Source: an uncultured Pelagibacteraceae bacterium (GTDB lineage: Bacteria > Pseudomonadota > Alphaproteobacteria > Pelagibacterales > Pelagibacteraceae). Taken from it: a DNA stretch of 64,000 nucleotides. The DNA lies in NCBI GenBank assembly GCA_902541285.1, contig CACBQD010000005.1, positions 1 to 64,000 of the forward strand, in the 5' to 3' direction. Position 1 is the first letter of the stretch. Each line of letters begins with the position of its first letter. Position numbers and translations under genes: made by a program. Positions 25,924 to 34,477 of the stretch are shown here, piece after piece. The notes under the pieces are model-generated. The model made no database searches. It was not told where the DNA came from and saw nothing but the letters and a program-made list of their open reading frames with translations.

Positions 25924-26958
25924 ATGAATTATAAAAAATTAGGAACAACTGATATAGATATTAGCACAATTTGTCTCGGCACCATGACTTGGGGTGAACA
26001 AAATAGCCAAGAAGAAGCCTTCGAACAAATGGATTTCTCACTAGAAAATGGGGTTAATTTTTGGGATACAGCAGAACTTTATGCGGTACCTCCTAAAGCT
26101 GAAACTTTTGGTCATACAGAGACGATAATTGGAAATTGGTTTGAAAAAACAAAAAAAAGAAAAGATGTGATACTTGCAACTAAAGTTTGTGGTCCTGCAA
26201 GAGATTATATTAGAAATGGTGAAAATAGTTTTGTAGGGAAGAATCTGGAAACTGCACTTCATAACAGTCTTAAAAGACTTAAAACTGATTATATAGATTT
26301 GTATCAGCTTCATTGGCCAGAAAGAAATGTAAACAATTTTGGAAGACTGGGTTATGTGCATAAAGAAAATGAATGGAATAAATTCGAAGACGTGTTGGTT
26401 GAATTACAAAAGTATATTGAGCAAGGTAAAATTAGACATGTAGGTTTATCTAATGAAACTCCTTGGGGTGTTATGAATTATCTCAAACTCTCAAAGGAAA
26501 AGAGTTTACCAAGAATGATGTCCATACAAAATCCCTATAGTTTATTAAATAGGTCATATGAAGTTGGATTAGCTGAGGTGTCTATAAGAGAAAATATTGG
26601 CTGTTTATCTTATTCTCCTTTAGCCAGTGGTTTTTTAAGTGGTAAATATAGAAATAAGCAATTTCCAAAAGGATCTCGGATGGAAAGAGATTGGGATTTT
26701 TGGACAAGATATCGAAAACCAAATACTAACGAAGCTGTTGATGAGTATTTTAATATTAGTGAAAAATACAACATTGATATGAGTCAAATGTGTATAAAAT
26801 TTTGTGAGATACAGGATTTCATGTCTAGCGTTATTATTGGTGCAACAACAATGGAGCAGTTGAAAACAAATATAGAAAGTGTAAAAGTGAATCTTGATAA
26901 AGAAATAATTAATGAAATTAATGAAATTCAAAAAAAATATCCAAATCCATGTCCATAA
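25924..26958 (+). CDS. tas: Aldo/keto reductase, Tas family
   Basis: NADPH-dependent aldo/keto reductase with a TIM barrel. The family tetrad is visible: D48 and Y53 in FWDTAELYAVPP, Lys in LATKVCG and His in LYQLHWPER. The N-terminus MNYKKLGTTDIDISTICLGTMTWGEQN is characteristic of the Tas (YgdS) subgroup. Length 344 is typical. The physiological substrate is unknown. It overlaps the start of the IalB-like gene by 10 nt. Confidence 0.9.
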   Translation: MNYKKLGTTDIDISTICLGTMTWGEQNSQEEAFEQMDFSLENGVNFWDTAELYAVPPKAETFGHTETIIGNWFEKTKKRKDVILATKVCGPARDYIRNGENSFVGKNLETALHNSLKRLKTDYIDLYQLHWPERNVNNFGRLGYVHKENEWNKFEDVLVELQKYIEQGKIRHVGLSNETPWGVMNYLKLSKEKSLPRMMSIQNPYSLLNRSYEVGLAEVSIRENIGCLSYSPLASGFLSGKYRNKQFPKGSRMERDWDFWTRYRKPNTNEAVDEYFNISEKYNIDMSQMCIKFCEIQDFMSSVIIGATTMEQLKTNIESVKVNLDKEIINEINEIQKKYPNPCP

Positions 26959-27449
26959 TTTTTAAAATAATTTTTTTTATTCTCTTATTAGGATCAACTT
27001 CTTATTCAGAAGAATTAAATAAAATAGGAACATTTAAAGACTGGGATGCAATTGTTGTTACTAATGGGGATAGTAAAGTATGTTTTGCTCAATCTAAACC
27101 TGTTCTTCAATCTCCTAAAAAAAATGATAGAGATGCAAGATTATTTGTAACTTTTAGACCATCTGAAAAAATTAAAGATGAAGTAAGCACAACTTCAGGC
27201 TATGAATACAACAGTCAAAATTCAATTACAGCTAGCTCTGGTAAATCAAAATATAAATTTGATATAGCTCAAGATAATTTTGCATGGATTTCAAGTAATA
27301 AAATTGAAAAAAAAGTTGTTAGCAGAATGAAAAAGGCCTCAAGATTAATGGTTACTGGATATAATAAATCTGGTTCTCAAACAATTGATCATTATTCTTT
27401 GATGGGCTTCACTAAAGCATATAACGCAGCTAAAAAAAGCTGCAGTTAA
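26949..27449 (+). CDS. Invasion-associated locus B (IalB) family exported protein
   Basis: Exported protein with a signal peptide (about residues 1-20, ending SYS). The order FKDWDAIVVTNGDSKVCFAQ, ARLFVTFRPSEKIKDEVST, and TGYNKSGSQTIDHYSLMGFT matches the IalB family, with two cysteines (one early, one near the C-terminus) that may form a disulfide. IalB was named in Bartonella, but the family is widespread in free-living alphaproteobacteria and its role there is unknown. It begins inside tas and is followed 3 nt later by argG. Confidence 0.82.
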   Translation: MSIIFKIIFFILLLGSTSYSEELNKIGTFKDWDAIVVTNGDSKVCFAQSKPVLQSPKKNDRDARLFVTFRPSEKIKDEVSTTSGYEYNSQNSITASSGKSKYKFDIAQDNFAWISSNKIEKKVVSRMKKASRLMVTGYNKSGSQTIDHYSLMGFTKAYNAAKKSCS

Positions 27450-27452
27450 ATA

Positions 27453-28637
27453 ATGAAATCAAAGAAAAAGATAGTTCTTGCCTATTCTGGAGGTTTGGAT
27501 ACATCAATCATATTAAAATGGTTACAGGAAAATTATGATGCAGAAGTAATTTGTTATACTGCAGACATTGGTCAAGAAATAGATAGAAATAAAATTTTCA
27601 GAAACGCAAAAAAACTTGGCGTAAAAAATATTATTATTCAAGATCTAAAAGATATTTTTGTAAAAGATTATGTTTATCCAATGATTAGGGGCCATGCAAT
27701 ATATGAAGGTGTTTATTTGCTTGGAACCTCAATTGCTAGACCTTTAATAGCCAAAGATCAAATTAGAATTGCTAAAAAATTTAATGCCTATGCTGTGTCT
27801 CATGGATCAACAGGAAAAGGAAATGATCAAGTAAGATTTGAGTTAGGTTATCATTATTTTGGTCCTAAAATAAAAGTTATTGCACCTTGGAGAATTTGGA
27901 AGCTGAAATCTAGATCAGATCTAATTAATTATGCAAAAAAAAATAAAATTGAAATACCTAAAGACAAGAAAGGAGCGCCACCTTTTTCAGTAGACGATAA
28001 TATTTTTCATACATCAACAGAAGGAAAGTTGTTAGAAAATCCAAAAAACTCCGCACCTGACTTTATCTTTCAAAGAACGGTATCTCCAGAAAAAGCACCT
28101 AATAAATCTTCAATTGTAAAAATAGACTTTAAAAGTGGAGATCCGATTGCAGTGAATGGGAAAAAATTCTCTCCATCTAAATTGCTTGGAAAATTAAACG
28201 ACATAGCTGGAAAAAATGCTGTTGGAAGAGTTGATCTAGTAGAAAATAGATTTATCGGTATAAAATCAAGAGGTGTATACGAAACACCAGGCGGAACTTT
28301 ATTAATGCACGCTCATAGGGCTATAGAGTCTGTTACACTTGATAAAGATACAATGCATAAGAAAGAAAAAATTATGCCTAGATATGCGGAACTGATTTAC
28401 AATGGATATTGGTTTTCTAAAGAGAGATTTAAATTACAAAGAATTTTAGATCTTAAGAGAAGTAAAGTTAATGGATCAGTTAAATTGAGGTTATATAAAG
28501 GGAATGTTATTATTCATTCAAGAATAACTAAAAGTTCAGCTTATTCTATGAAAAAAGTTTCATTTGAGGAAAATAAAACTTTTAATAAATCAAATGTTGA
28601 AAGATTTATTAATTTTCACAAGAAAAAATTAAAATAA
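27453..28637 (+). CDS. argG: Argininosuccinate synthase
   Basis: Catalyses ATP-dependent ligation of citrulline and aspartate in arginine synthesis. The N-terminal PP-loop is AYSGGLDTSIILKWL, followed by the typical GTSIARPLIAK, HGSTGKGNDQVRFE and APWR blocks. Length 394 is normal. Downstream it is separated by only 6 nt from the photolyase-like gene, an unusual partner that probably reflects genome compaction rather than function. Confidence 0.97.
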   Translation: MKSKKKIVLAYSGGLDTSIILKWLQENYDAEVICYTADIGQEIDRNKIFRNAKKLGVKNIIIQDLKDIFVKDYVYPMIRGHAIYEGVYLLGTSIARPLIAKDQIRIAKKFNAYAVSHGSTGKGNDQVRFELGYHYFGPKIKVIAPWRIWKLKSRSDLINYAKKNKIEIPKDKKGAPPFSVDDNIFHTSTEGKLLENPKNSAPDFIFQRTVSPEKAPNKSSIVKIDFKSGDPIAVNGKKFSPSKLLGKLNDIAGKNAVGRVDLVENRFIGIKSRGVYETPGGTLLMHAHRAIESVTLDKDTMHKKEKIMPRYAELIYNGYWFSKERFKLQRILDLKRSKVNGSVKLRLYKGNVIIHSRITKSSAYSMKKVSFEENKTFNKSNVERFINFHKKKLK

Positions 28638-28643
28638 AATATC

Positions 28644-29798
28644 ATGAATTTTGAACCAAGTCGGGCGCAAGCCACTAATAAACTAGATAATTTTGTTGAA
28701 AATAATCTTTCTGAATATTCAAGATTGAGAAATTTTGATTTTGGTCCAGATAAAAGATCAAATATATCTTGTATTTCTCCATATATATCTCATGGAATAT
28801 TAAATGAGTTAGAAGTTATAGATAAAGCCTTAAAGAAATTTTCATTTTCTAAAAATGAAAAATTTATTCAGGAGGTTTTGTGGCGTACTTATTGGAAAGG
28901 ATGGTTAGAATTAAGACCTAATGTATGGACAGATTACATAATAGAACTAAAAATTATAAGAGAAAAATACAAAGATAATAAAGATTATTTAAATGCCATT
29001 GATGGAAATACAAATATAGAATGTTTTAATGAATGGGTTAAAGAATTAAAAGAATTTAATTACCTTCATAATCATACAAGAATGTGGTTTGCCAGTATCT
29101 GGATTTTTACTTTAAATTTACCTTGGCAATTAGGAGCTGAATTTTTTATGAACCATCTCTATGATGGAGATGCAGCATCTAATACATTAGGATGGAGATG
29201 GGTTGCTGGGATACAAACACAAGGTAAGCATTATTTGGCAAGTGAATGGAATATAAAAAAATTTACTAATAACAGATTTAATAACATTAATTTAAATGAA
29301 AATGCACCACCTAAAGTTAGCGAAAAAATATACAAGGCTGTCTTAAAAGATTTTAATAATCCAGTAAGTTTGGATGAGCAAAATTTAATTATTTTTGATA
29401 ATAATCTTTCTTTTGAGTTGACTGATTTCAAAGACCATAAATTTAAAAAGATTTATTTAGTTAATAATAATAACGACAGTAGGAATATTAAACTTAGTGA
29501 AAAAACATTAAAATTTAAGACTAATTTAATTCAGGATCAAAAAAGAAGGTTGGATGAAAAATCTTTGGATTGTGAAATTATTGACATTGGTAACCTTATA
29601 ACAATTGAGAATAGTTATTTTTTATATCCTTGTGTTGGAGAAAACTTAGATTATTTAACTTCTCAAGGAATAAATAATATAAAATTTCTTTATCGTAATT
29701 TAGACCGAAGTTCTTGGAAATATTGCAATAAAGGTTTTTTCAATTTCAAAAAGTATATACCAACTATAATTAAAGAATTTTTTAAAGAACTATTGTAA
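28644..29798 (+). CDS. Photolyase/cryptochrome FAD-binding domain protein with reordered domains
   Basis: Contains the FAD-binding half of DNA photolyases from its N-terminus: the EVLWRTYWKGWL helix (about residue 75), HNHTRMWFASIW (about 137) and FMNHLYDGDAASNTLGWRW (about 170), with the Asp/Asn that contact the flavin. The usual N-terminal alpha/beta antenna domain is missing. Instead, about 140 residues after the FAD part have alternating strand/helix patterns (NLIIFDNNLSF, KKIYLVNNNN, YFLYPCVGENLDYL, IKFLYRNLDRSSW) that could be a permuted antenna-like domain. Light-driven repair or signalling is inferred. Confidence 0.82.
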   Translation: MNFEPSRAQATNKLDNFVENNLSEYSRLRNFDFGPDKRSNISCISPYISHGILNELEVIDKALKKFSFSKNEKFIQEVLWRTYWKGWLELRPNVWTDYIIELKIIREKYKDNKDYLNAIDGNTNIECFNEWVKELKEFNYLHNHTRMWFASIWIFTLNLPWQLGAEFFMNHLYDGDAASNTLGWRWVAGIQTQGKHYLASEWNIKKFTNNRFNNINLNENAPPKVSEKIYKAVLKDFNNPVSLDEQNLIIFDNNLSFELTDFKDHKFKKIYLVNNNNDSRNIKLSEKTLKFKTNLIQDQKRRLDEKSLDCEIIDIGNLITIENSYFLYPCVGENLDYLTSQGINNIKFLYRNLDRSSWKYCNKGFFNFKKYIPTIIKEFFKELL

Positions 29799-29826
29799 AT
29801 TATCAAAATTATGAGATAACAATAAT

Positions 29827-30054
29827 ATGAATAACCCGCAAGTTCTTGAAATTATTGAAAATCTTAAAGGCAGAAGGAATTACGAAGAAAAGAAAGCTTC
29901 AAAATTAGGTTTCAACTCTCTTTACGCATACATTGAAAATAAAATATTAAAAGAGAAAGAAGCTGAAGCAGCAAAAATTGTTGAACTATCAGCCCCTAAA
30001 GAAGAAGTGATTGAAGCAAAAAAACCAGAGAAGAAAAGCTGCTCTTGTTGTTAA
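29827..30054 (+). CDS. Small hypothetical protein with cysteine-rich tail
   Basis: A 75-residue protein: a predicted helical, charged body (KGRRNYEEKKASKLGFNSLY and a Lys/Glu/Ala-rich stretch) ending in KKSCSCC. The terminal Cys cluster suggests metal binding or a thiol anchor. I do not recognise a family. It follows the photolyase-like gene by 28 nt on the same strand, and its stop abuts the stop of the convergent DUF2256 gene. Confidence 0.6.
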   Translation: MNNPQVLEIIENLKGRRNYEEKKASKLGFNSLYAYIENKILKEKEAEAAKIVELSAPKEEVIEAKKPEKKSCSCC

Positions 30055-30183
30055 TTAATTATTTTTTGAACATTTCTTTGAACAATATTTCACTTTATCC
30101 CAGTTTAATTTCCATTTTTTTCTCCAAGTAAAAGGTCTCTTGCATACAGGGCAAATTTTTGTGGGTAAATTTTCTTTTCTCAC
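30055..30183 (-). CDS. DUF2256 family zinc-ribbon-like mini-protein
   Basis: A 42-residue frame starting with GTG at 30183. It shows ICPVCKRPFTWRKKW and later KYCSKKC, the two CxxC-like pairs and the Arg/Lys/Trp core of DUF2256. The four cysteines probably bind zinc. The stop codon of the upstream photolyase-related gene and this start share one base (TAGTG), which indicates translational coupling. DUF2256 genes are often found beside cryptochrome/photolyase-related genes, so the two products may work together. Function unknown. Confidence 0.85.
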   Translation of the reverse strand: MRKENLPTKICPVCKRPFTWRKKWKLNWDKVKYCSKKCSKNN

Positions 30184-31673
30184 TATGCAGTATTTTGTTT
30201 AATAAATTTTTCTGCCTCAGCTAAAATTAATTTTTTTCTATCAGGTTTCATTTTATCGAAAATTCTAACCATCATAGAAAGTCTAGGATTTTTTAAAAAG
30301 AAGGCTCTATTTCTATTTATAAATCTCCAATAAAGACCATCCATAGTATTGCACCATTCTCCTTTTTTAAAATCCATCATTTTCATGAAATAAGCGGAGC
30401 CGCAAATATATGGTTTTGTTGCAAAGATTCCTCCATCACTAAAAAGCCCCATTCCATAAACATTCGGGACCATTACCCAGTCAGAGGAATCCACAAACAT
30501 TTCCATAAACCATTTGTAAACATACGTTGGCTTAACTTCACATAAATTCATTATGTTTGATAAGATCATTAACCTTTCAATATGATGTGACCAACCATAA
30601 TTCACTGCATTTTTAATAGCATAATCTAAAGGTGGTAATCCTGTTGTTCCTTCGTACCATGAGTTTTTCATTTTTCTATTTTGTTTAAAAAAATTTCTAG
30701 TTTCCATTTCTTTTGAATAGCTTTGATATATTCCCCTCATAAATTCTCTCCACCCAATTACTTGACGAATATAACCTTCTAAGGAATTTAATCTTATTTT
30801 ATTTTTGTTGTGAAAATCTAAAACTTTTTTAATTATAAATTCTGGAGTGATAAGACCTAAATTGATGTAAGGACTTAAAGCACTATGAAATAATATATTG
30901 TCTTTCTGATCAACTGCATCCTCATAATCCCCAAATAAATTTGATTTCTCTTTAATAAAAAAATTTAATAATTTAATTACATCATCATATTCCGTAGCAA
31001 ACCAAAAATCTTTTGTATTACCTGGGTGACTTTTAAAATTTTTATCAATTAAAATTTTTAGTTTTTTAGTATGAACAGTCTCAGTAATTTTAGGAAATTT
31101 GGGTATAGATATATTTTTAGGAAGTTTATTTCGATTTTCTTCGTCAAAACTCCATTTGCCTCCTTCTGGATTACCATCTTTTTTCATGAGTATATCCAAA
31201 TCTCTTCTAGTCTCTTTATAAAAAACTGCCATAAAAGGTTTTTTTGATTTTGATAAATAGTTTTTAAATTTTTCTCTAGAATTTAAAAACATTGGTGTTT
31301 GAATAATATTCCATTTAATTTTTTCCTTTTTTAAAAAATTGGTAATTTTATTTTCAAAAAACTTATCCTCAATTTCGAAACTTGAAATTTCTTTAATTTT
31401 TTTTGCTTTAATTATTTTTTTTAATTTTTCTGTGTAATCCAGCTTGAAAGATTTATCCTCGATCGAAGAATATTCTAATTTAAATTTATTTTTTTTTAGT
31501 CTATCTGCGTGAGATCGCATGCAAGATAAGAACAATAATATCTTTTGTTTATGATGCTTTTCGTACGTACAGAGCTGATAATCTTCAGCCATAAAGAAAA
31601 AGTGATCTTTTCTGTACTTTTCTAGATATTTCTCTGAGAAAAGCTGATTTCCAAGTAGAAAAAATAATTTCAT
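30183..31673 (-). CDS. Photolyase-related protein (FeS-BCP/PhrB-like family) without cluster cysteines
   Basis: Member of the cryptochrome/(6-4)-photolyase-related family typified by Agrobacterium PhrB. The N-terminal LFFLLGNQLF and the C-terminal EGYIRQVIGWREFMRGIYQ, GWSHHIERLMILSN, DWVMVPNVYGMGLFSDGG and GLYWRFINRNR blocks fit. In PhrB four cysteines hold a 4Fe-4S cluster, including a YCxxC pair before CPFNALYW. Here the first is replaced, the CxxC segment is deleted and only C441 remains near its place, so a cluster is unlikely. Length 496 is normal. FAD-dependent light-driven repair or sensing is inferred. Confidence 0.88.
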   Translation of the reverse strand: MKLFFLLGNQLFSEKYLEKYRKDHFFFMAEDYQLCTYEKHHKQKILLFLSCMRSHADRLKKNKFKLEYSSIEDKSFKLDYTEKLKKIIKAKKIKEISSFEIEDKFFENKITNFLKKEKIKWNIIQTPMFLNSREKFKNYLSKSKKPFMAVFYKETRRDLDILMKKDGNPEGGKWSFDEENRNKLPKNISIPKFPKITETVHTKKLKILIDKNFKSHPGNTKDFWFATEYDDVIKLLNFFIKEKSNLFGDYEDAVDQKDNILFHSALSPYINLGLITPEFIIKKVLDFHNKNKIRLNSLEGYIRQVIGWREFMRGIYQSYSKEMETRNFFKQNRKMKNSWYEGTTGLPPLDYAIKNAVNYGWSHHIERLMILSNIMNLCEVKPTYVYKWFMEMFVDSSDWVMVPNVYGMGLFSDGGIFATKPYICGSAYFMKMMDFKKGEWCNTMDGLYWRFINRNRAFFLKNPRLSMMVRIFDKMKPDRKKLILAEAEKFIKQNTA

Positions 31674-31700
31674 TAACTATATATAACTCTTTAAAAATTT

Positions 31701-32411
31701 ATGTCAGAAAAATATTTAGTAGTAGGTGCGACAGGATCTATCGGATCTAATTTAGCCGAACAGTTATATGCAGCCGGGAAAGAAGTACATTTAATCGGTA
31801 GGGATGAAGAAAGAACAAAATCTTTGTCTGAAAAACTAAATTGTAAATATACAGTCTCTGATGTTTTAGAAAGTGGTTTTGTTGAAAAGATTAAGTCCGA
31901 AATAGATGATATCAAAGGTATAGCTTATTGTGTTGGTTCAATTGATTTAAAGCCTTTGAGAATGGTTTCAGAACAAGATTTTACAAAATGTATGAAACTA
32001 AATTTATATTCTGCAGTAGATTTAATTAAAGGTTATCAAGAAAGTTTAAAAAAAAATAAAGGATCAATTGTCTTGTTTTCAACTGTAGCTGCTCAAAGAG
32101 GTTTTACAAATCATGCAATTATAGCTTCAACTAAAGCAGCTGTTGAAGGATTAACTGTTTCTTTAGCAGCAGAATTTGCTCCTAATATAAGAGTAAATTG
32201 CATTGCTCCAAGTTTAACTAATTCAAAAATTGCAGAGCCAATGCTTAAAAATAAAGTTTTAGCTGATGGTATTGCAAAAGCCCATCCATTAAAAAGACTT
32301 GGAGAAGGTAAAGACTCAGCTTCGCTTGCAAAATTTCTAATAACTGAAGACAGTTCTTGGGTTACAGGACAAATTATTGCTGTCGATGGTGGTAGATCAA
32401 AACTTTCATAG
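31701..32411 (+). CDS. Short-chain dehydrogenase/reductase-like protein without the catalytic Tyr
   Basis: Classical SDR-length protein (236) with a Rossmann motif GATGSIG (9-15), S127 at the catalytic Ser position and K145. The YxxxK tyrosine position is Ile141 (NHAIIASTKAAVEG), so normal SDR chemistry is doubtful. The C-terminal VTGQIIAVDGGRS is typical. Similar Tyr-less SDRs with an HA..A..K block exist. It diverges by 27 nt from the photolyase-related gene and likely shares its promoter region. Could be an NAD(P)-binding sensor or an atypical reductase. Confidence 0.85.
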   Translation: MSEKYLVVGATGSIGSNLAEQLYAAGKEVHLIGRDEERTKSLSEKLNCKYTVSDVLESGFVEKIKSEIDDIKGIAYCVGSIDLKPLRMVSEQDFTKCMKLNLYSAVDLIKGYQESLKKNKGSIVLFSTVAAQRGFTNHAIIASTKAAVEGLTVSLAAEFAPNIRVNCIAPSLTNSKIAEPMLKNKVLADGIAKAHPLKRLGEGKDSASLAKFLITEDSSWVTGQIIAVDGGRSKLS

Positions 32412-32412
32412 A

Positions 32413-33477
32413 GTGAAGAAATTATTATTTCTTTTATCATTAATACTATTCTCAACTAATTCATTTAGTAAAAATTTTAATTTTAATAAAATTATTGAAT
32501 TAGAAGCACCTTGGGGTTCGTCGTTCGTTAATGAAAATGAAATGATTGTTACCGAGAAAGGTGGCAAAATAAAATTTGTAAACATTTCTACAAGAGAGAT
32601 AAATGAAATTGATCATAACTTAAATTTTGTAGAATATGGACAGGGAGGATTATTGGATATTCTGTATCATGAAGATTACATTTACATCTCATACACAGAA
32701 AATAGAAATAATTGGAAGACTAGTACTTCAATTGCACGTGCAAAATTTAATAAAAACAAATTAAATTTTAAAAATATTTTTCAAGCCAATCCACCAATTG
32801 ACTCGCCTTATCATTTTGGTTCAAGACTTGCAATTAAAGACAACTATTTATTTGCTTCTGCAGGTGAAAGAGGTGGGGGAATGATTGCTCAAGATGGAAA
32901 TAAACATCCAGGAAGTATAATTAGAATTTATCTAGATGGTGGCATTCCAAAAGACAATCCTCGTTTTGAGGGGAAATCAAACTGGCTACCTGAAATATAT
33001 CAAATTGGTGTAAGAAATCCTCAAGGTTTAGCTTTATCACCTTTTGATGGAAAAATTTATATGAGTAATCATGGTGCAAAAGGAGGCGATTGGTTTGGTG
33101 AAGCAAAGAAAGGTGAAAATTATGGTTGGAAAATTCTTGGATGGGGTGGCACAAATTATTCAGGTATACCAATAGGGCCAAAATGGAAACCTGGCTTTAC
33201 AAAAGCCATTCAATATTGGGTTCCATCTATAGCCACAAGTGCAATCACAATTTATAAAGGTAATGAATTTAAAGAATGGAATGGTCATGCATTAATTACT
33301 TCTCTTAAAGATAAGTCTTTAAGAAAATTAGAGTTTAATGATTTATCAAACGTAAAAGAGGAAATAATATTTAAAGATAAAATTGGAAGAATCAGAGACA
33401 TACAAATTCATCCTATAAATGGTAAACTATATTTTTTAAATCAAGATGGATTGTGGTTGATGGAAAATTCTAGTTAG
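32413..33477 (+). CDS. PQQ-type sugar dehydrogenase family protein (glucose/sorbosone dehydrogenase-like)
   Basis: Exported six-bladed beta-propeller of the soluble aldose sugar dehydrogenase family (YliI-like). I choose the GTG at 32413 (354 residues), which gives a clean signal peptide VKKLLFLLSLILFSTNSFS; the frame extends upstream only through a TTG inside the SDR gene. Family blocks are EAPWGSSFVNE, GQGGLLDILYH, IYQIGVRNPQGLALSP and KGGDWFGEAKKGENYGWK, with the usual Gln/His/Arg ligands partly visible. It follows the SDR stop by one base. Confidence 0.87.
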   Translation: MKKLLFLLSLILFSTNSFSKNFNFNKIIELEAPWGSSFVNENEMIVTEKGGKIKFVNISTREINEIDHNLNFVEYGQGGLLDILYHEDYIYISYTENRNNWKTSTSIARAKFNKNKLNFKNIFQANPPIDSPYHFGSRLAIKDNYLFASAGERGGGMIAQDGNKHPGSIIRIYLDGGIPKDNPRFEGKSNWLPEIYQIGVRNPQGLALSPFDGKIYMSNHGAKGGDWFGEAKKGENYGWKILGWGGTNYSGIPIGPKWKPGFTKAIQYWVPSIATSAITIYKGNEFKEWNGHALITSLKDKSLRKLEFNDLSNVKEEIIFKDKIGRIRDIQIHPINGKLYFLNQDGLWLMENSS

Positions 33478-34471
33478 TATTAAAAAGCTCTTTAAATAAT
33501 TTAAATTCGCCAATTTTAAAAATAATTGCATCATCTTTTTTAAATCCAAATTTTTCTGCATTTTGCTTAAACCTTAAAGGGGGCTCTAATATTGGTTCAA
33601 GTGATAAGACAAAAGTTCCCCAATGCATTCCAATTACTTTTTTACTTTTTAAATCTTTCGCAAGTCCAAGGGCTTCTTCAGGGTTAGTGTGGTAAGCAGA
33701 AGAATCTTTTATTGAAGCCATAGGATAAAAATTATATGCGCCAATGTTAATAAATGTTAAATCAATTGGACCATACTTATCTCCCAATTCTTTATATATT
33801 TTTCCAACACCAGTATCACATGAAAATAATATTTTTTTTCCTTTGTATTCAATCAAATAGCTGCCCCATAAAGTTTTGTTAGTATCCGTTAAACTCCTTT
33901 TTGACCAGTGGACTGATGGCAAAAAAGTAATATTTAAATTCTGATTTATTCTTATTTGATCATACCAATCCATTTCATTTACATCTTTAAATCTGTTAAT
34001 TTTAAAATATTTTTTTAGTCCTAAAGGTAACAGGACTTTAGATTCTTTATAAGGAAATCTCATTATTGTTTTCATGTCTTGATGATCGTAGTGATTGTGG
34101 GTTAGTAGAAAAACATCTGTTCTTGGTATCTCATTAAGTTTTAATGCTGGTTCGGTAAATCTCTTTGGCCCAAAAAATAAAGGTCCTGCATTTTTTGAAA
34201 AAACTGGATCTGTTATTATTGTTATTCCCCCTAATTTTAATAAAAATGTTGCATGACCTATCCACGCTACATAATCTTCTTTTTGGAAATTATTTAAATC
34301 CAATAAAACTTTTTCTTTTTTAATGATATTACTTTCAGGAAAAGTCATATCTAATTTTTTTTTTTCTTGGTTAAAGACCTTAAACGACCAATTGAAATTC
34401 ATATCAATCAGCTTTGATCCTTCAGGATTACGAAATGTGCCATTTGCTAAATGATGATATTTTTTTTTCAT
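33470..34471 (-). CDS. MBL-fold metallohydrolase (NAPE-PLD/UlaG-like)
   Basis: Metallo-beta-lactamase-fold hydrolase with the metal motif HNHYDH, a WIGHATFLLKLGGITIITDPVF block and later HWSKRS, FSCDTG and MHWGTF His/Asp ligands. This arrangement resembles the N-acyl-phosphatidylethanolamine phospholipase D group, which also includes many bacterial proteins of unknown substrate. Length 333 is normal. It overlaps the convergent sugar-dehydrogenase-like gene by 8 nt and follows tesA by 6 nt. Confidence 0.87.
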   Translation of the reverse strand: MKKKYHHLANGTFRNPEGSKLIDMNFNWSFKVFNQEKKKLDMTFPESNIIKKEKVLLDLNNFQKEDYVAWIGHATFLLKLGGITIITDPVFSKNAGPLFFGPKRFTEPALKLNEIPRTDVFLLTHNHYDHQDMKTIMRFPYKESKVLLPLGLKKYFKINRFKDVNEMDWYDQIRINQNLNITFLPSVHWSKRSLTDTNKTLWGSYLIEYKGKKILFSCDTGVGKIYKELGDKYGPIDLTFINIGAYNFYPMASIKDSSAYHTNPEEALGLAKDLKSKKVIGMHWGTFVLSLEPILEPPLRFKQNAEKFGFKKDDAIIFKIGEFKLFKELFNTN

Positions 34472-34477
34472 ATCCGA

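Noticed and set aside
26041-26361. Minus-strand frame in tas
   Set aside because: Antisense to a conserved aldo/keto reductase and without family resemblance.
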